The translations under genes and the position numbers were made by a program. 64,000 nt of DNA from Cytobacillus sp. NCCP-133 (GTDB taxonomy: Bacteria; Bacillota; Bacilli; Bacillales; Cytobacillaceae). The stretch is taken from NCBI RefSeq assembly GCF_026011715.1, contig NZ_BRVM01000002.1:186001-250000 (forward strand), given 5' to 3'. How positions within the stretch are numbered: the stretch's first letter is position 1; every line of letters begins with the position of its first letter. Of the stretch, positions 1 through 7,029 are shown one piece after another. The notes beneath the pieces were generated by a model. The model searched no databases, was not told the DNA's origin, and saw only the letters and a program-made list of their open reading frames with translations.

Positions 1-750
1 CCTGATGAAAAAATTGCTTTGCACCGTATCAACCTCCAATTAAAGCCTGGCGACTTCATGACGGTTATCGGCAGTAATGGCGCTGGGAAATCAACTCTAA
101 TGAATATGATATCAGGAAAACTAATTCCTGATATGGGCGATGTTCTGATTGATGGGTCAGATGTTACCCTTGTAAAAGAGCATAAAAGGTCTAAACTAAT
201 TGGGCGGGTTTTTCAGGATCCGATGGCAGGCACAGCTCCATCCATGACGATAGAGGAAAATCTGGCTATTGCATACTCCAGGACAATGACGCGCAGTTTG
301 CATAAAGGCGTATCTAAGAAAAGAAGGGATTTTTTTCAGGAAAAGCTTGAAATGCTTCACTTGGGGCTGGAGAATAGGCTTTCTGCTAAAGTGGGGCTAT
401 TATCAGGGGGTGAGCGGCAGGCCTTATCATTATTGATGGCTACTTTTACCGAACCGAAAATTTTGCTATTGGATGAGCATACAGCTGCATTAGATCCAGC
501 ACGTGCAGAGCTGATTACCAATCTTACAAAAGAAATTGTGGAAACTTTCAAACTTACAACCTTAATGGTTACCCATAACATGCAGCAGGCACTTGATCTC
601 GGCAACAGGCTGATCATGATGGACAAAGCCCAGGTCATCTTTGAAACAAATGAAGAACAAAAACAAAAATTGACTGTGGAAAAATTGCTGGAAGAATTCC
701 AGAAAATCCGCGGTGAGAAAATGAGTAGCGATAAAGCTGTATTGATTTAA
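1..750 (+). CDS. ABC transporter ATP-binding protein, 5' end outside window
   Basis: This is the nucleotide-binding subunit of an ABC importer. The reading frame is open from base 1, so the true start lies upstream of the window. Visible motifs are Walker A GSNGAGKS (about residue 24 of the visible part), the signature LSGGERQ, Walker B ILLLDEH and the switch histidine in VTHNM. The overall pattern resembles the COG1101 ATPases that pair with a TrpX/YckB-like binding protein and permease (tryptophan/tyrosine or uncharacterised substrates). The partner genes are presumably upstream. A strong terminator follows. The substrate cannot be read from this subunit. Confidence 0.9.
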   Translation, partial: PDEKIALHRINLQLKPGDFMTVIGSNGAGKSTLMNMISGKLIPDMGDVLIDGSDVTLVKEHKRSKLIGRVFQDPMAGTAPSMTIEENLAIAYSRTMTRSLHKGVSKKRRDFFQEKLEMLHLGLENRLSAKVGLLSGGERQALSLLMATFTEPKILLLDEHTAALDPARAELITNLTKEIVETFKLTTLMVTHNMQQALDLGNRLIMMDKAQVIFETNEEQKQKLTVEKLLEEFQKIRGEKMSSDKAVLI

Positions 751-757
751 ATAGAAG

Positions 758-790
758 ACCGGACAGGGCGTAATGCTTGGTCCGGTTTGT
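758..790 (+). terminator. Rho-independent terminator of the ABC ATPase gene
   Basis: Stem ACCGGAC (758-764) pairs with GTCCGGT (780-786) and is followed by TTTGTTT. Confidence 0.8.
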
Positions 791-900
791 TTAGTTTGAA
801 AAGACAGCGTTTGTGCGGCAGAGGACCACAGTGAAACTAAAATTTATCTGAATGTTAATTAGGGCTTAAAATTGTCACACCTAGCATGAATTGGACCAAA

Positions 901-1025
901 TGTAAGATAAATTTTTTTTAAGATGCTAGATAAATTTTCAATCTTGTAAGATAAAAAGAATTCATTCGATGCCGGATAAATGCCTAATGCTGTCAGATAA
1001 AATGGAAAATTTGCTGGATAAATGG
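901..1025. repeat. Six degenerate tandem GATAA repeats, about 22-base period
   Basis: The pentamer GATAA starts at 906, 929, 950, 975, 996 and 1017, each preceded by a TGYYR-like element (TGTAA, GCTA, TGTAA, GCCG, TGTCA, GCTG). The spacings are 23, 21, 25, 21 and 21 bases. There is no credible coding frame here. Similar GCYGATAA words occur at about 2935-2990. The function is unknown; protein binding on one helical face or a decayed repeat are both possible. Confidence 0.55.
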
Positions 1026-1074
1026 AAAAAGCCCAGAAAAATGCATACCGCCTGTCAGCCATATGCCAATAATT

Positions 1075-1626
1075 TTATGGATAATACATAACTGCCTGAT
1101 ATCGGATCAATTCTTTGCCCATATTTTTATACGTATGGGCTTTGTTTGCAAGAAATTTAATGGAGTTGCCGGCTCGGACTGTAATTCGCTGGTCGCCAAT
1201 CTCCATTTCCAGAATGCCGGACATAACTGTGATATATTCTTCAACACCTTCATTATGTTTATCGGAGGTGTGCTGGCAGCCTGGTTCGACTTCGACCGTA
1301 AAGATTTCAAATTTCTTGCGCGGATCAAAAGGGAAGACCGGATAAACCTTGTAATTGCCCTTGCTTTCCATAATTGGCGTAATTGTTTGTAATTCAATAA
1401 AGTGTACATCTGAAGATTCTTCATTAATTAAAGAAGAAAATGAGACTTGTAGACCGCTTGCAATTTTCCAAAGGGTGGTTACAGTCGGATTTGATTCTCC
1501 TCGCTCAATTTGCCCCAGCATGGCTTTGCTGACGCCTGTCATTTCAGCTGTGGCATCAAGGCTGTATCCTCTTGCTTTTCGAATATTCCTCAGATTTTCC
1601 CCTATACTTTTTTGAATATTCTCCAT
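1075..1626 (-). CDS. XRE-family transcriptional regulator with C-terminal cupin domain
   Basis: A 183-residue regulator with an N-terminal helix-turn-helix (about residues 8-62, including SKAMLGQIERGESNPTV) and a C-terminal cupin (about 105-180) that probably binds a small effector. I chose the ATG at 1626 over the upstream start because GGAGG lies five bases before it. It is divergent from azlCD across an AT-rich 134-base gap, the usual arrangement for a local regulator of an amino-acid exporter. Control of azlCD is inferred from position only. Confidence 0.88.
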   Translation of the reverse strand: MENIQKSIGENLRNIRKARGYSLDATAEMTGVSKAMLGQIERGESNPTVTTLWKIASGLQVSFSSLINEESSDVHFIELQTITPIMESKGNYKVYPVFPFDPRKKFEIFTVEVEPGCQHTSDKHNEGVEEYITVMSGILEMEIGDQRITVRAGNSIKFLANKAHTYKNMGKELIRYQAVMYYP

Positions 1627-1691
1627 TACATCCTCCAAAATCATTGTGTAATATAACGCACGAATGTATAATATATCATAATAAAACATCA

Positions 1692-1705
1692 ATAATATAT
1701 ATTAT
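1692..1705. promoter_or_regulatory. Perfect AT palindrome between regulator gene and azlC, possible operator
   Basis: ATAATATATATTAT is a perfect 14-base palindrome in the divergent intergenic region and could be the binding site of the XRE-cupin regulator. The region is so AT-rich that chance palindromes are expected. Confidence 0.3.
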
Positions 1706-1760
1706 GTCTATTATAGTATATTTTCAGAACCTATTTTTATTTTTTTGGACGGTGAACGTA

Positions 1761-2489
1761 ATGGCAGAAATTGCAGTTAACAAGCCTGCTACAGAGTACA
1801 GGAGGGGATTACAGTCTGGGATTAGCATTGCAATTGGATATGCGCCGATTGCTTTAACCTTCGGGCTGCTGGCAAAAACAACCGGTCTGTCAATTGGTGA
1901 AACAGCCTTAATGAGTTTGCTTGTGTTTGCAGGTGCAGCACAATATATATCCTTGAGCCTGCTTTCGCTGGGAACAGGCATTTTTGAAATTATACTTACA
2001 ACCTTTATAGTGAATATCCGACATTTTTTGATGTCCACTTCACTTAATGAAAAATGGGAAGACAGCCAGACAGCCAATAAGGCGATTTTGTCATTTGGTA
2101 TTACGGATGAAACCTTTTCGGTTGCTGCAGTCCGGGATGAGAAGGTAACAAGCGGCTACATGCTTGGTCTCATCTCTATTTCCTATTCCAGCTGGGTAGT
2201 TTGTTCAGGTCTTGGCCATCTGATTGGTGCAAGCCTCCCGCAAACCTTGCAGGAAAGCATGTCTGTAGCTCTTTATGCAATGTTTGTCGGCCTGCTTGTT
2301 CCATCCATGAAAAAAAGCGTGAAAGTCGTTTTCCTTGCCGCACTTGCTGCTATCTTTAATATCATTTTTACTTTAACAAATGCTTTATCGACAGGATGGG
2401 CAATCGTACTGGCAACTCTTTTATCTGCTGTAATTGTTGAATTGATTGAAAATGCAAGAAACAGGCAAAGGAGGCGGGAGCATGAGTAG
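1761..2489 (+). CDS. azlC: AzlC-family branched-chain amino acid exporter, large subunit
   Basis: A 242-residue polytopic membrane protein of the AzlC/YgaZ family, which with AzlD exports branched-chain amino acids or analogues such as 4-azaleucine. The family-typical segment GISIAIGYAPIALTFGLLAK and the FAGAAQY motif lie near the N-terminus. The frame is open far upstream, but the ATG at 1761 is preceded by GGTGA and begins where family proteins begin. The 3' end overlaps azlD by eight bases, indicating translational coupling. Confidence 0.9.
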   Translation: MAEIAVNKPATEYRRGLQSGISIAIGYAPIALTFGLLAKTTGLSIGETALMSLLVFAGAAQYISLSLLSLGTGIFEIILTTFIVNIRHFLMSTSLNEKWEDSQTANKAILSFGITDETFSVAAVRDEKVTSGYMLGLISISYSSWVVCSGLGHLIGASLPQTLQESMSVALYAMFVGLLVPSMKKSVKVVFLAALAAIFNIIFTLTNALSTGWAIVLATLLSAVIVELIENARNRQRRREHE

Positions 2490-2787
2490 CCAAATTGTAT
2501 GGATGATTGCAGGCATGGCGATCGTTACCTATATCCCAAGGCTATTGCCTTTCGTGCTTTTCAAAGGGAAAGAACTTCCTGTATTTGTTCAGGGAATATT
2601 AAAAAATGTCCCTTATGCGACATTGGGTGCCCTTATCTTTCCAGGAATCCTGTTTATAAACGAGGATATTTGGTTTGGGCTGCTCGGAGCTGCAGCCTCT
2701 TTTACCGCAGCCTTTTTAGGAGCAAATGTAATTATTGTTGTTTTAGGCTCTATCGCCGTTTTATCTGTATATTCGTTCTTGTTTTAG
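2482..2787 (+). CDS. azlD: AzlD-family branched-chain amino acid exporter, small subunit
   Basis: A 101-residue hydrophobic protein with three to four membrane segments and the AzlD/YgaH-type sequence YIPRLLPF near the start. It is the obligate partner of AzlC. The ATG at 2482 follows GGAGGCGGGAG and lies inside the end of azlC. A terminator follows 24 bases downstream, closing a two-gene operon. Confidence 0.9.
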   Translation: MSSQIVWMIAGMAIVTYIPRLLPFVLFKGKELPVFVQGILKNVPYATLGALIFPGILFINEDIWFGLLGAAASFTAAFLGANVIIVVLGSIAVLSVYSFLF

Positions 2788-2811
2788 AAAAAATAATGGA
2801 AGATCTTTAGC

Positions 2812-2836
2812 CGGTTCAGTCTAGAACCGTTTTTTT
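2812..2836 (+). terminator. Terminator of azlCD
   Basis: CGGTTC (2812-2817) pairs with GAACCG (2824-2829), followed by a run of seven T. Confidence 0.8.
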
Positions 2837-2893
2837 CATAATAACAGAATTTATATCCTATTGAACTTAGATAACTGTCTAGCTCCAGGCGCC
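2837..2893. repeat. Dispersed post-terminator repeat, copy A
   Basis: It begins with AATAACAGAATTTATATCCT and ends with CTGTCTAGCTCCAGGCGCC. Near-identical copies lie at 11789-11845 and 30399-30452, and partial copies at 38563 and 44436, in each case just behind a terminator. The rest of the gap up to 3120 holds no gene that I can support. Confidence 0.75.
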
Positions 2894-3134
2894 TTGCGCT
2901 TTTTTTATGAAGAAGTGTGAATACATTGATTTTAGCTGATAAAACTGACTGTGCGGCTGTAAAATTGTTAAATTTGGCCGATAATTCACAGCAAACATGA
3001 ATGCAATGTCAGAACACAGTGCCGAAGAAGGGAACGGCGTAATCGTCGAATGAATGTCCAATTAAAATAGTTCTATTTGCAGATTTTTATACTAAACTAA
3101 ATAAAGAAGGGCTGTACCAAAAGGGGGGAATCGG

Positions 3135-4415
3135 ATGGCACGAAATTTAGGATTTTACGGCGCGTTAGCCTTTTGTTTATACGGTTTGTTTTTTTATTGG
3201 TATTTATTTTACTTTGCGGATAGCAGTCTCCCATTTGAATACGAAGATTCTCGTGCGGACCCCGCAACTTTCCTGAACGGCAGGGAGCTGATGCTGACTG
3301 AGGAATATTCTAAAATTAGAAACTTGCTGTTTTTCATTTCAACACCTTTTGAATGGATATTCTATTTATTCATTCTTTTATTTGGCTTGTCAAAGGCTTT
3401 TAAAAAATGGGCAGAGCAAACAACGCCATATAAGTTTCTGCAGACAGCAATCTATCTCATCTGGCTTTCATTTTTCGCATTTACTGCCACAATGCCGTTA
3501 AGCTATATTAGTTATTCTTTATCGAAAAGCTATAATATTTCAACCCAGAGCTTCAGCGCGTGGATGAAGGATGAGCTCATTGATTTTTGGGTTAATTATG
3601 GAACCATGCTTCTGATTGTTTCTGTTTTATACTGGCTGATCAATAAGAGCAAGAAAAGATGGTGGCTTTACGCCTGGTTCTTATCCATCCCTTTTACATT
3701 GTTTATGATGTTCCTTCAGCCTGTTGTCATTGATCCTCTCTATAATGATTTTTATCCTTTGAAAAATAAAGAACTTGAAACGAAGATCCTTGAACTGGCT
3801 AATCAGGCCAATATCCCGGCTGAACATGTTTTTGAAGTGGACATGGCGGAAAAAACGAATGCACTGAACGCTTATGTAACAGGGATTGGCTCTAACTCAA
3901 GAATTGTGCTTTGGGATACAACTCTTAGCAAATTAAATGAAGATCAAATTCTGTTTATTATGGCGCATGAAATGGCCCATTACGTAGAAAAGCATATTTA
4001 CATCGGCATCGCAGGCTATTTGTTGCTCTCGCTTCTTGGCCTGTATTTAACCGCCAAGCTAATGGAAAAGGCTATTGATAAATGGGGAAGGGCGCTTAAA
4101 ATTCCTGCTGTGAATGATATTAGGTCACTGCCGTTATTCTTTATGATCCTTTCGATGCTTTTATTCATGTCAAGCCCATTTACTAACCTCGTTTCACGCT
4201 ACCAGGAAACCCGGGCTGATCGGTATGCGGTCGAAATGACCGAAGATTCGGATTCAGCAATTGAAACATTTCAGGAGCTGACACGTGCTGGCTTGAGTCA
4301 GGTGAACCCGCCGCTCCTCGTAAAAATATTCCGATACGGCCATCCAACTATGCTGGAGAGGATCAGTATGATGGAAGAGTTTGAAATTGAACAGAGAAAA
4401 AAGGAAAGGAAATAG
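3135..4415 (+). CDS. M48-family membrane metalloprotease (Ste24/CAAX-protease-like)
   Basis: A 426-residue integral membrane zinc protease. The zinc-binding HEMAH motif is at residues 278-282 and the third ligand is probably Glu358 in QETRADRYA, both typical of Ste24-type M48 peptidases. Several hydrophobic segments lie before the catalytic part (about 8-28, 72-92, 110-130, 155-190) and two after it (about 290-310, 330-350). These enzymes generally act on membrane or mis-localised proteins. Six G bases act as the ribosome site before the ATG. The gene is followed directly by a structured repeat element. Confidence 0.9.
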   Translation: MARNLGFYGALAFCLYGLFFYWYLFYFADSSLPFEYEDSRADPATFLNGRELMLTEEYSKIRNLLFFISTPFEWIFYLFILLFGLSKAFKKWAEQTTPYKFLQTAIYLIWLSFFAFTATMPLSYISYSLSKSYNISTQSFSAWMKDELIDFWVNYGTMLLIVSVLYWLINKSKKRWWLYAWFLSIPFTLFMMFLQPVVIDPLYNDFYPLKNKELETKILELANQANIPAEHVFEVDMAEKTNALNAYVTGIGSNSRIVLWDTTLSKLNEDQILFIMAHEMAHYVEKHIYIGIAGYLLLSLLGLYLTAKLMEKAIDKWGRALKIPAVNDIRSLPLFFMILSMLLFMSSPFTNLVSRYQETRADRYAVEMTEDSDSAIETFQELTRAGLSQVNPPLLVKIFRYGHPTMLERISMMEEFEIEQRKKERK

Positions 4416-4422
4416 TCCCGAT

Positions 4423-4564
4423 AAAGTGAAACTTCAATCAGCGGGGTGCATTATCCCCGCTGATTGTTAGTTGAACCAATCGGGCCTTTACGGGCGGTTA
4501 GCTGTGCTTTTTGTCAAGCCACTTTGATAGAACTGAGTCATGAAGAGAGAGTTTTACTGCCCGT
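4423..4564 (+). repeat. Two-hairpin structured element, copy 1
   Basis: The order is AAAGTGAAACTT (4423-4434), a 12-base-pair hairpin (4435-4446 with 4455-4466), TTAGTTGAAC (4467-4476), CA, ATCGGG, CCTTT, then a second 9-base-pair stem (ACGGGCGGT 4490-4498 with ACTGCCCGT 4556-4564, one G-T pair) around a 57-base loop. A second copy on the minus strand at 40397-40504 keeps every linker and its length but has different stem sequences. Hairpin 1 may also terminate the M48 transcript, although no T-run follows it. Confidence 0.7.
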
Positions 4565-4574
4565 TAGTCTGCTT

Positions 4575-5211
4575 TTAGGTTTTTTTATAAGTATGTATGT
4601 TGCCATTCATAGTAGCCGGCACCTCACTTTTAAAATAAATGCCGGCACCATCATCGATCCCATAGCCTATTGAGGCATCAATATTCTTAGTGGCAGCTTC
4701 TAGATTTTTCTTTTCATTCCATTTTGAAAAATGAACACTGATGGCACAACTATTGATTAATCCAATGCCTTTAAGAAAGAGATGCTGTTTTTTTTCGTGT
4801 ATCAACGGGAGGAATAGCGCAAGGATCTGGACAAATTAATGCCCCTGCCGAAAAGCCTGCAACTGGAATGCCTTCTCTATACATATTCTGTATTCTTCTG
4901 CCAACTGCTGTGTCCATTATATAGTTCCTGTATTTTTCTGTTTCGCCTCCTCCAATTATGATTCCTGAACAAAATTCCAATTCCTTAAGAAGACTGGCGG
5001 ATGGCGAATCAGAGAGTGGAAGATAATAGAAGTCTTCAGCTCCATAGCGCTTTAAATCCCTCGTATATTTGTTCATATAGTCTCGCCAGCCTTCCCTTTT
5101 TATAAAAAGGACTGCGGTTCTTTCGAGAGAAAGCTCTGCAAATATTTTTCTTATTGTTTCTCCAAAAGGCGGGCTGCCGCCCATTAAAAATAAGTGCCTG
5201 TTTCTTAAGAT
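4575..5211 (-). pseudogene. S51-family peptidase (type 1 glutamine amidotransferase-like), frameshifted
   Basis: The product resembles the dipeptidase E/cyanophycinase-like S51 family. It has the HLFLMGG start region, the GGGETEKY loop and the nucleophile elbow AGFSAGA. The frame breaks in a run of eight A (minus strand, about 4787-4794). With seven A the protein reads on into KKQHLFLKGIGL and the typical ending YGIDDGAGIYF. In addition, no ATG/GTG/TTG lies at the expected place behind GGTGGAG (5216-5222); the codon there is ATC (5211-5209), and the first ATG is inside the GG loop region (5184). It may be a pseudogene, a sequencing error, or a gene expressed by polymerase slippage. Confidence 0.7.
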
Positions 5212-5234
5212 TATTCTCCACCCATTAAAAATAA

Positions 5235-5260
5235 AATCCCCGCTTTGTCGGCGGGGGCAA
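5235..5260 (-). terminator. Terminator of the IDEAL-domain gene
   Basis: On the minus strand a GC-rich stem CCCCGCC...GCGGGG is followed by ATTTTATTTTT. Confidence 0.75.
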
Positions 5261-5269
5261 TTATACGTT

Positions 5270-5506
5270 CTAAGTTCCAAAACGTTTGCTAAGCTCTTTG
5301 TATTGGTTGGATAATTGAATAAATTCCAGTTTGTTTCCTTCGTCGATGGCTGCATCTACTTTTTTCATTAATCTTTCCTTTTCAGAGTTCAGCAGGATTT
5401 CAGAAATCAGCATATCAATGTAAAGGTCAAGGACAAAGGACTCTTTCTGCTGCTTGCGCTTCATGTCGCTAGCTTTCATTAATTCGGTGTATGATTTTTC
5501 CTTCAT
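5270..5506 (-). CDS. IDEAL domain-containing small protein
   Basis: A 78-residue cytosolic protein. The segment LDLYIDMLISEILLNSEKER followed by AIDEGN matches the IDEAL domain found in small Firmicutes proteins such as YpiB and YozD; the molecular role of the domain is poorly known. The ATG at 5506 is five bases behind AGGGGTGA and is preferred over the in-frame GTG three codons earlier. It is divergent from comK and has its own terminator. Confidence 0.85.
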   Translation of the reverse strand: MKEKSYTELMKASDMKRKQQKESFVLDLYIDMLISEILLNSEKERLMKKVDAAIDEGNKLEFIQLSNQYKELSKRFGT

Positions 5507-5660
5507 GGAAATCACCCCTGTTGCTTTTTAATATTATATGGAATTTCCCTCTAATATTCAACTGAATATTTTTAATTTTTAGAAAATATTTTTATGGGTG
5601 TCGAAATTGTGAACATTTTAGCAACTATTTTCGAAAATTAGTAATTTTTTGATTAATTGG

Positions 5661-5699
5661 TGCTATGATGGAAAAGCGCGGTAAATTAGATAAGGAGAT
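5661..5699 (+). promoter_or_regulatory. comK promoter region: extended -10 and ribosome site
   Basis: TGCTATGAT (5661-5669) is an extended -10 without a good -35. Upstream (5565-5655) lie many A-run/T-run words, including TTTTCGAAAA, as expected for the AT boxes that ComK binds for autoactivation, but none is an exact AAAA-N5-TTTT. AAGGAGATG at 5691-5699 is the ribosome site. Confidence 0.45.
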
Positions 5700-5705
5700 G
5701 AAAAA

Positions 5706-6275
5706 ATGAGAAGCCCAAATACTCACCTAATTGAGGAATACGAAATCAATCCCAATACAATGATTATCCAGCCTCTCCCATATGGCCTAAAAGTATATTC
5801 GCAAATTTGGGAGCTTGAAGAAGAATTAACTTCCCCCTTTAAACCCATCGATATTATAAAGAAAGGCTGCAGGTTTTTCGGTTCCAGCTATGAAGGCAGG
5901 AAAGAGGGTACACGGCAATTGACTGGAATAACCCATAAGGCTCCGATTACAATTGACCCCACAAACTTCATTTATTTTTTCCCGACAACCTCTCCAACCA
6001 ACCCTGAATGCATTTGGGTCGCGCAGGCCCATATTCTCTATTACAAGCGGACGGAAGACGGAAATACACAAGTGATTTTCAAAAATAAGCAGAGTTTTAA
6101 AATCCCAGTGTCTCATAACACCTTTAATAACCAGCTGCTAAGAACAGCATTGCTAAAAACAACTTTAATAAGCAGGATAGAAGATTCAGAGAGAAAGTCA
6201 CTTTACTTTTTTAATGGTTCGAGAAGTATGAATGCTTCGGAGAGAGCCGGAGCGTACAGCTCAATAAGGGATTAG
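5706..6275 (+). CDS. comK: Competence transcription factor ComK
   Basis: A 189-residue homologue of the master regulator of genetic competence, which binds AT boxes as a tetramer and activates DNA-uptake and recombination genes. The segment CRFFGSSYEGRKEGTRQLTG and the following THKAPI are the ComK hallmark, and the length is close to that of B. subtilis ComK (192). The ATG follows AAGGAGATG. The neighbours (yhjD, yhjE, sipV, addBA) follow the B. subtilis order. The coding frame is intact, so competence regulation could be functional. Confidence 0.93.
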   Translation: MRSPNTHLIEEYEINPNTMIIQPLPYGLKVYSQIWELEEELTSPFKPIDIIKKGCRFFGSSYEGRKEGTRQLTGITHKAPITIDPTNFIYFFPTTSPTNPECIWVAQAHILYYKRTEDGNTQVIFKNKQSFKIPVSHNTFNNQLLRTALLKTTLISRIEDSERKSLYFFNGSRSMNASERAGAYSSIRD

Positions 6276-6286
6276 AAGGGATATGC

Positions 6287-6320
6287 CAGAAGCATGCCGG
6301 GTTTTCATGCTTCTGCTTTC
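6287..6320 (+). terminator. Hairpin terminator behind comK
   Basis: CAGAAGCATG (6287-6296) pairs with CATGCTTCTG (6306-6315), followed by CTTTCTG; the T-tract is weak. Confidence 0.6.
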
Positions 6321-6371
6321 TGTGTATATTAGAATATTATAAGCAGGCTCTTCCTATTACAACATGACCGA

Positions 6372-6761
6372 TTAATTTGCTTTCAAGTTTTTTCCTGTAC
6401 CTGATGCATGCCTTTTAAACAGATAGTGCACCATTAGCTCCTGTACTTTGTTGCGTATGCGGGGATTGAAATAGTTATGATGTTCCTCATAGTCTTTGTA
6501 GAGAAACATGAACATGGTAAACGCGTCATCCCGTTTGATTTCCTGGACTTTGAGCTGGTTTTTATTCAAATAGCGCTTTACCTCTGAGAGCTCCCTTTGT
6601 ATGACTTTCATCGTTTCTTCAATTAAATCCAGGTAAGGCTGTTTTAGTTTGAAGGGGCTTTTATTGATCACAATCAAATCGCGGTTCAGTATGGTTAAAA
6701 CCATCGGCAAGTAGATCGCCTGTTCCATCACATTGCGGTCTTCCTCAGGAATTCTCGTCAT
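6372..6761 (-). CDS. yhjD: YhjD-like conserved protein
   Basis: A 129-residue soluble, charged, mostly helical protein without recognisable catalytic motifs. Features include the start MTRIPEEDR, the core SPFKLKQPYLDLIE and the C-terminal YFNPRIRNKV. I assign it to YhjD by sequence impression and by position between comK and yhjE/sipV, as in B. subtilis. The function is unknown. The gap to the S9 peptidase gene (6762-7029) holds only promoter-type AT-rich sequence. Confidence 0.65.
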   Translation of the reverse strand: MTRIPEEDRNVMEQAIYLPMVLTILNRDLIVINKSPFKLKQPYLDLIEETMKVIQRELSEVKRYLNKNQLKVQEIKRDDAFTMFMFLYKDYEEHHNYFNPRIRNKVQELMVHYLFKRHASGTGKNLKAN

Positions 6762-7029
6762 AATTTTTCTACTCCCTTAATCAAAAGTTGCCTGCTGCTG
6801 CATGAGCAAGTAGGTATATATTAACAGAATATATGTTCTATATTTAATTTTACAGAGGATAGGTTTCTCTTTCAAGAGCCATTATTTGTCGAATAAATTA
6901 ATTTTTCTTTTTATCACCATCCTTTCCATTCTGCCAAAAAAAGTTTCAGCGATATCCAGAATGAGAAGAAGGGATTTTATTTCTAATGTCGAAATAAGTA
7001 GAGCAGCTTAGTTAGGAAGGGTGAAAGCA

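Noticed and set aside
1063-1392. A 109-codon plus-strand frame opposite the XRE-cupin gene
   Set aside because: It is a shadow of a clear minus-strand gene with strong domain evidence.
2879-3061. A 60-codon minus-strand frame
   Set aside because: It begins inside the dispersed repeat region, lacks a ribosome site and shows no family features.
5565-5655. Exact ComK boxes upstream of comK
   Set aside because: The region has many A and T runs but no exact AAAA-N5-TTTT arrangement, so individual boxes are not claimed.
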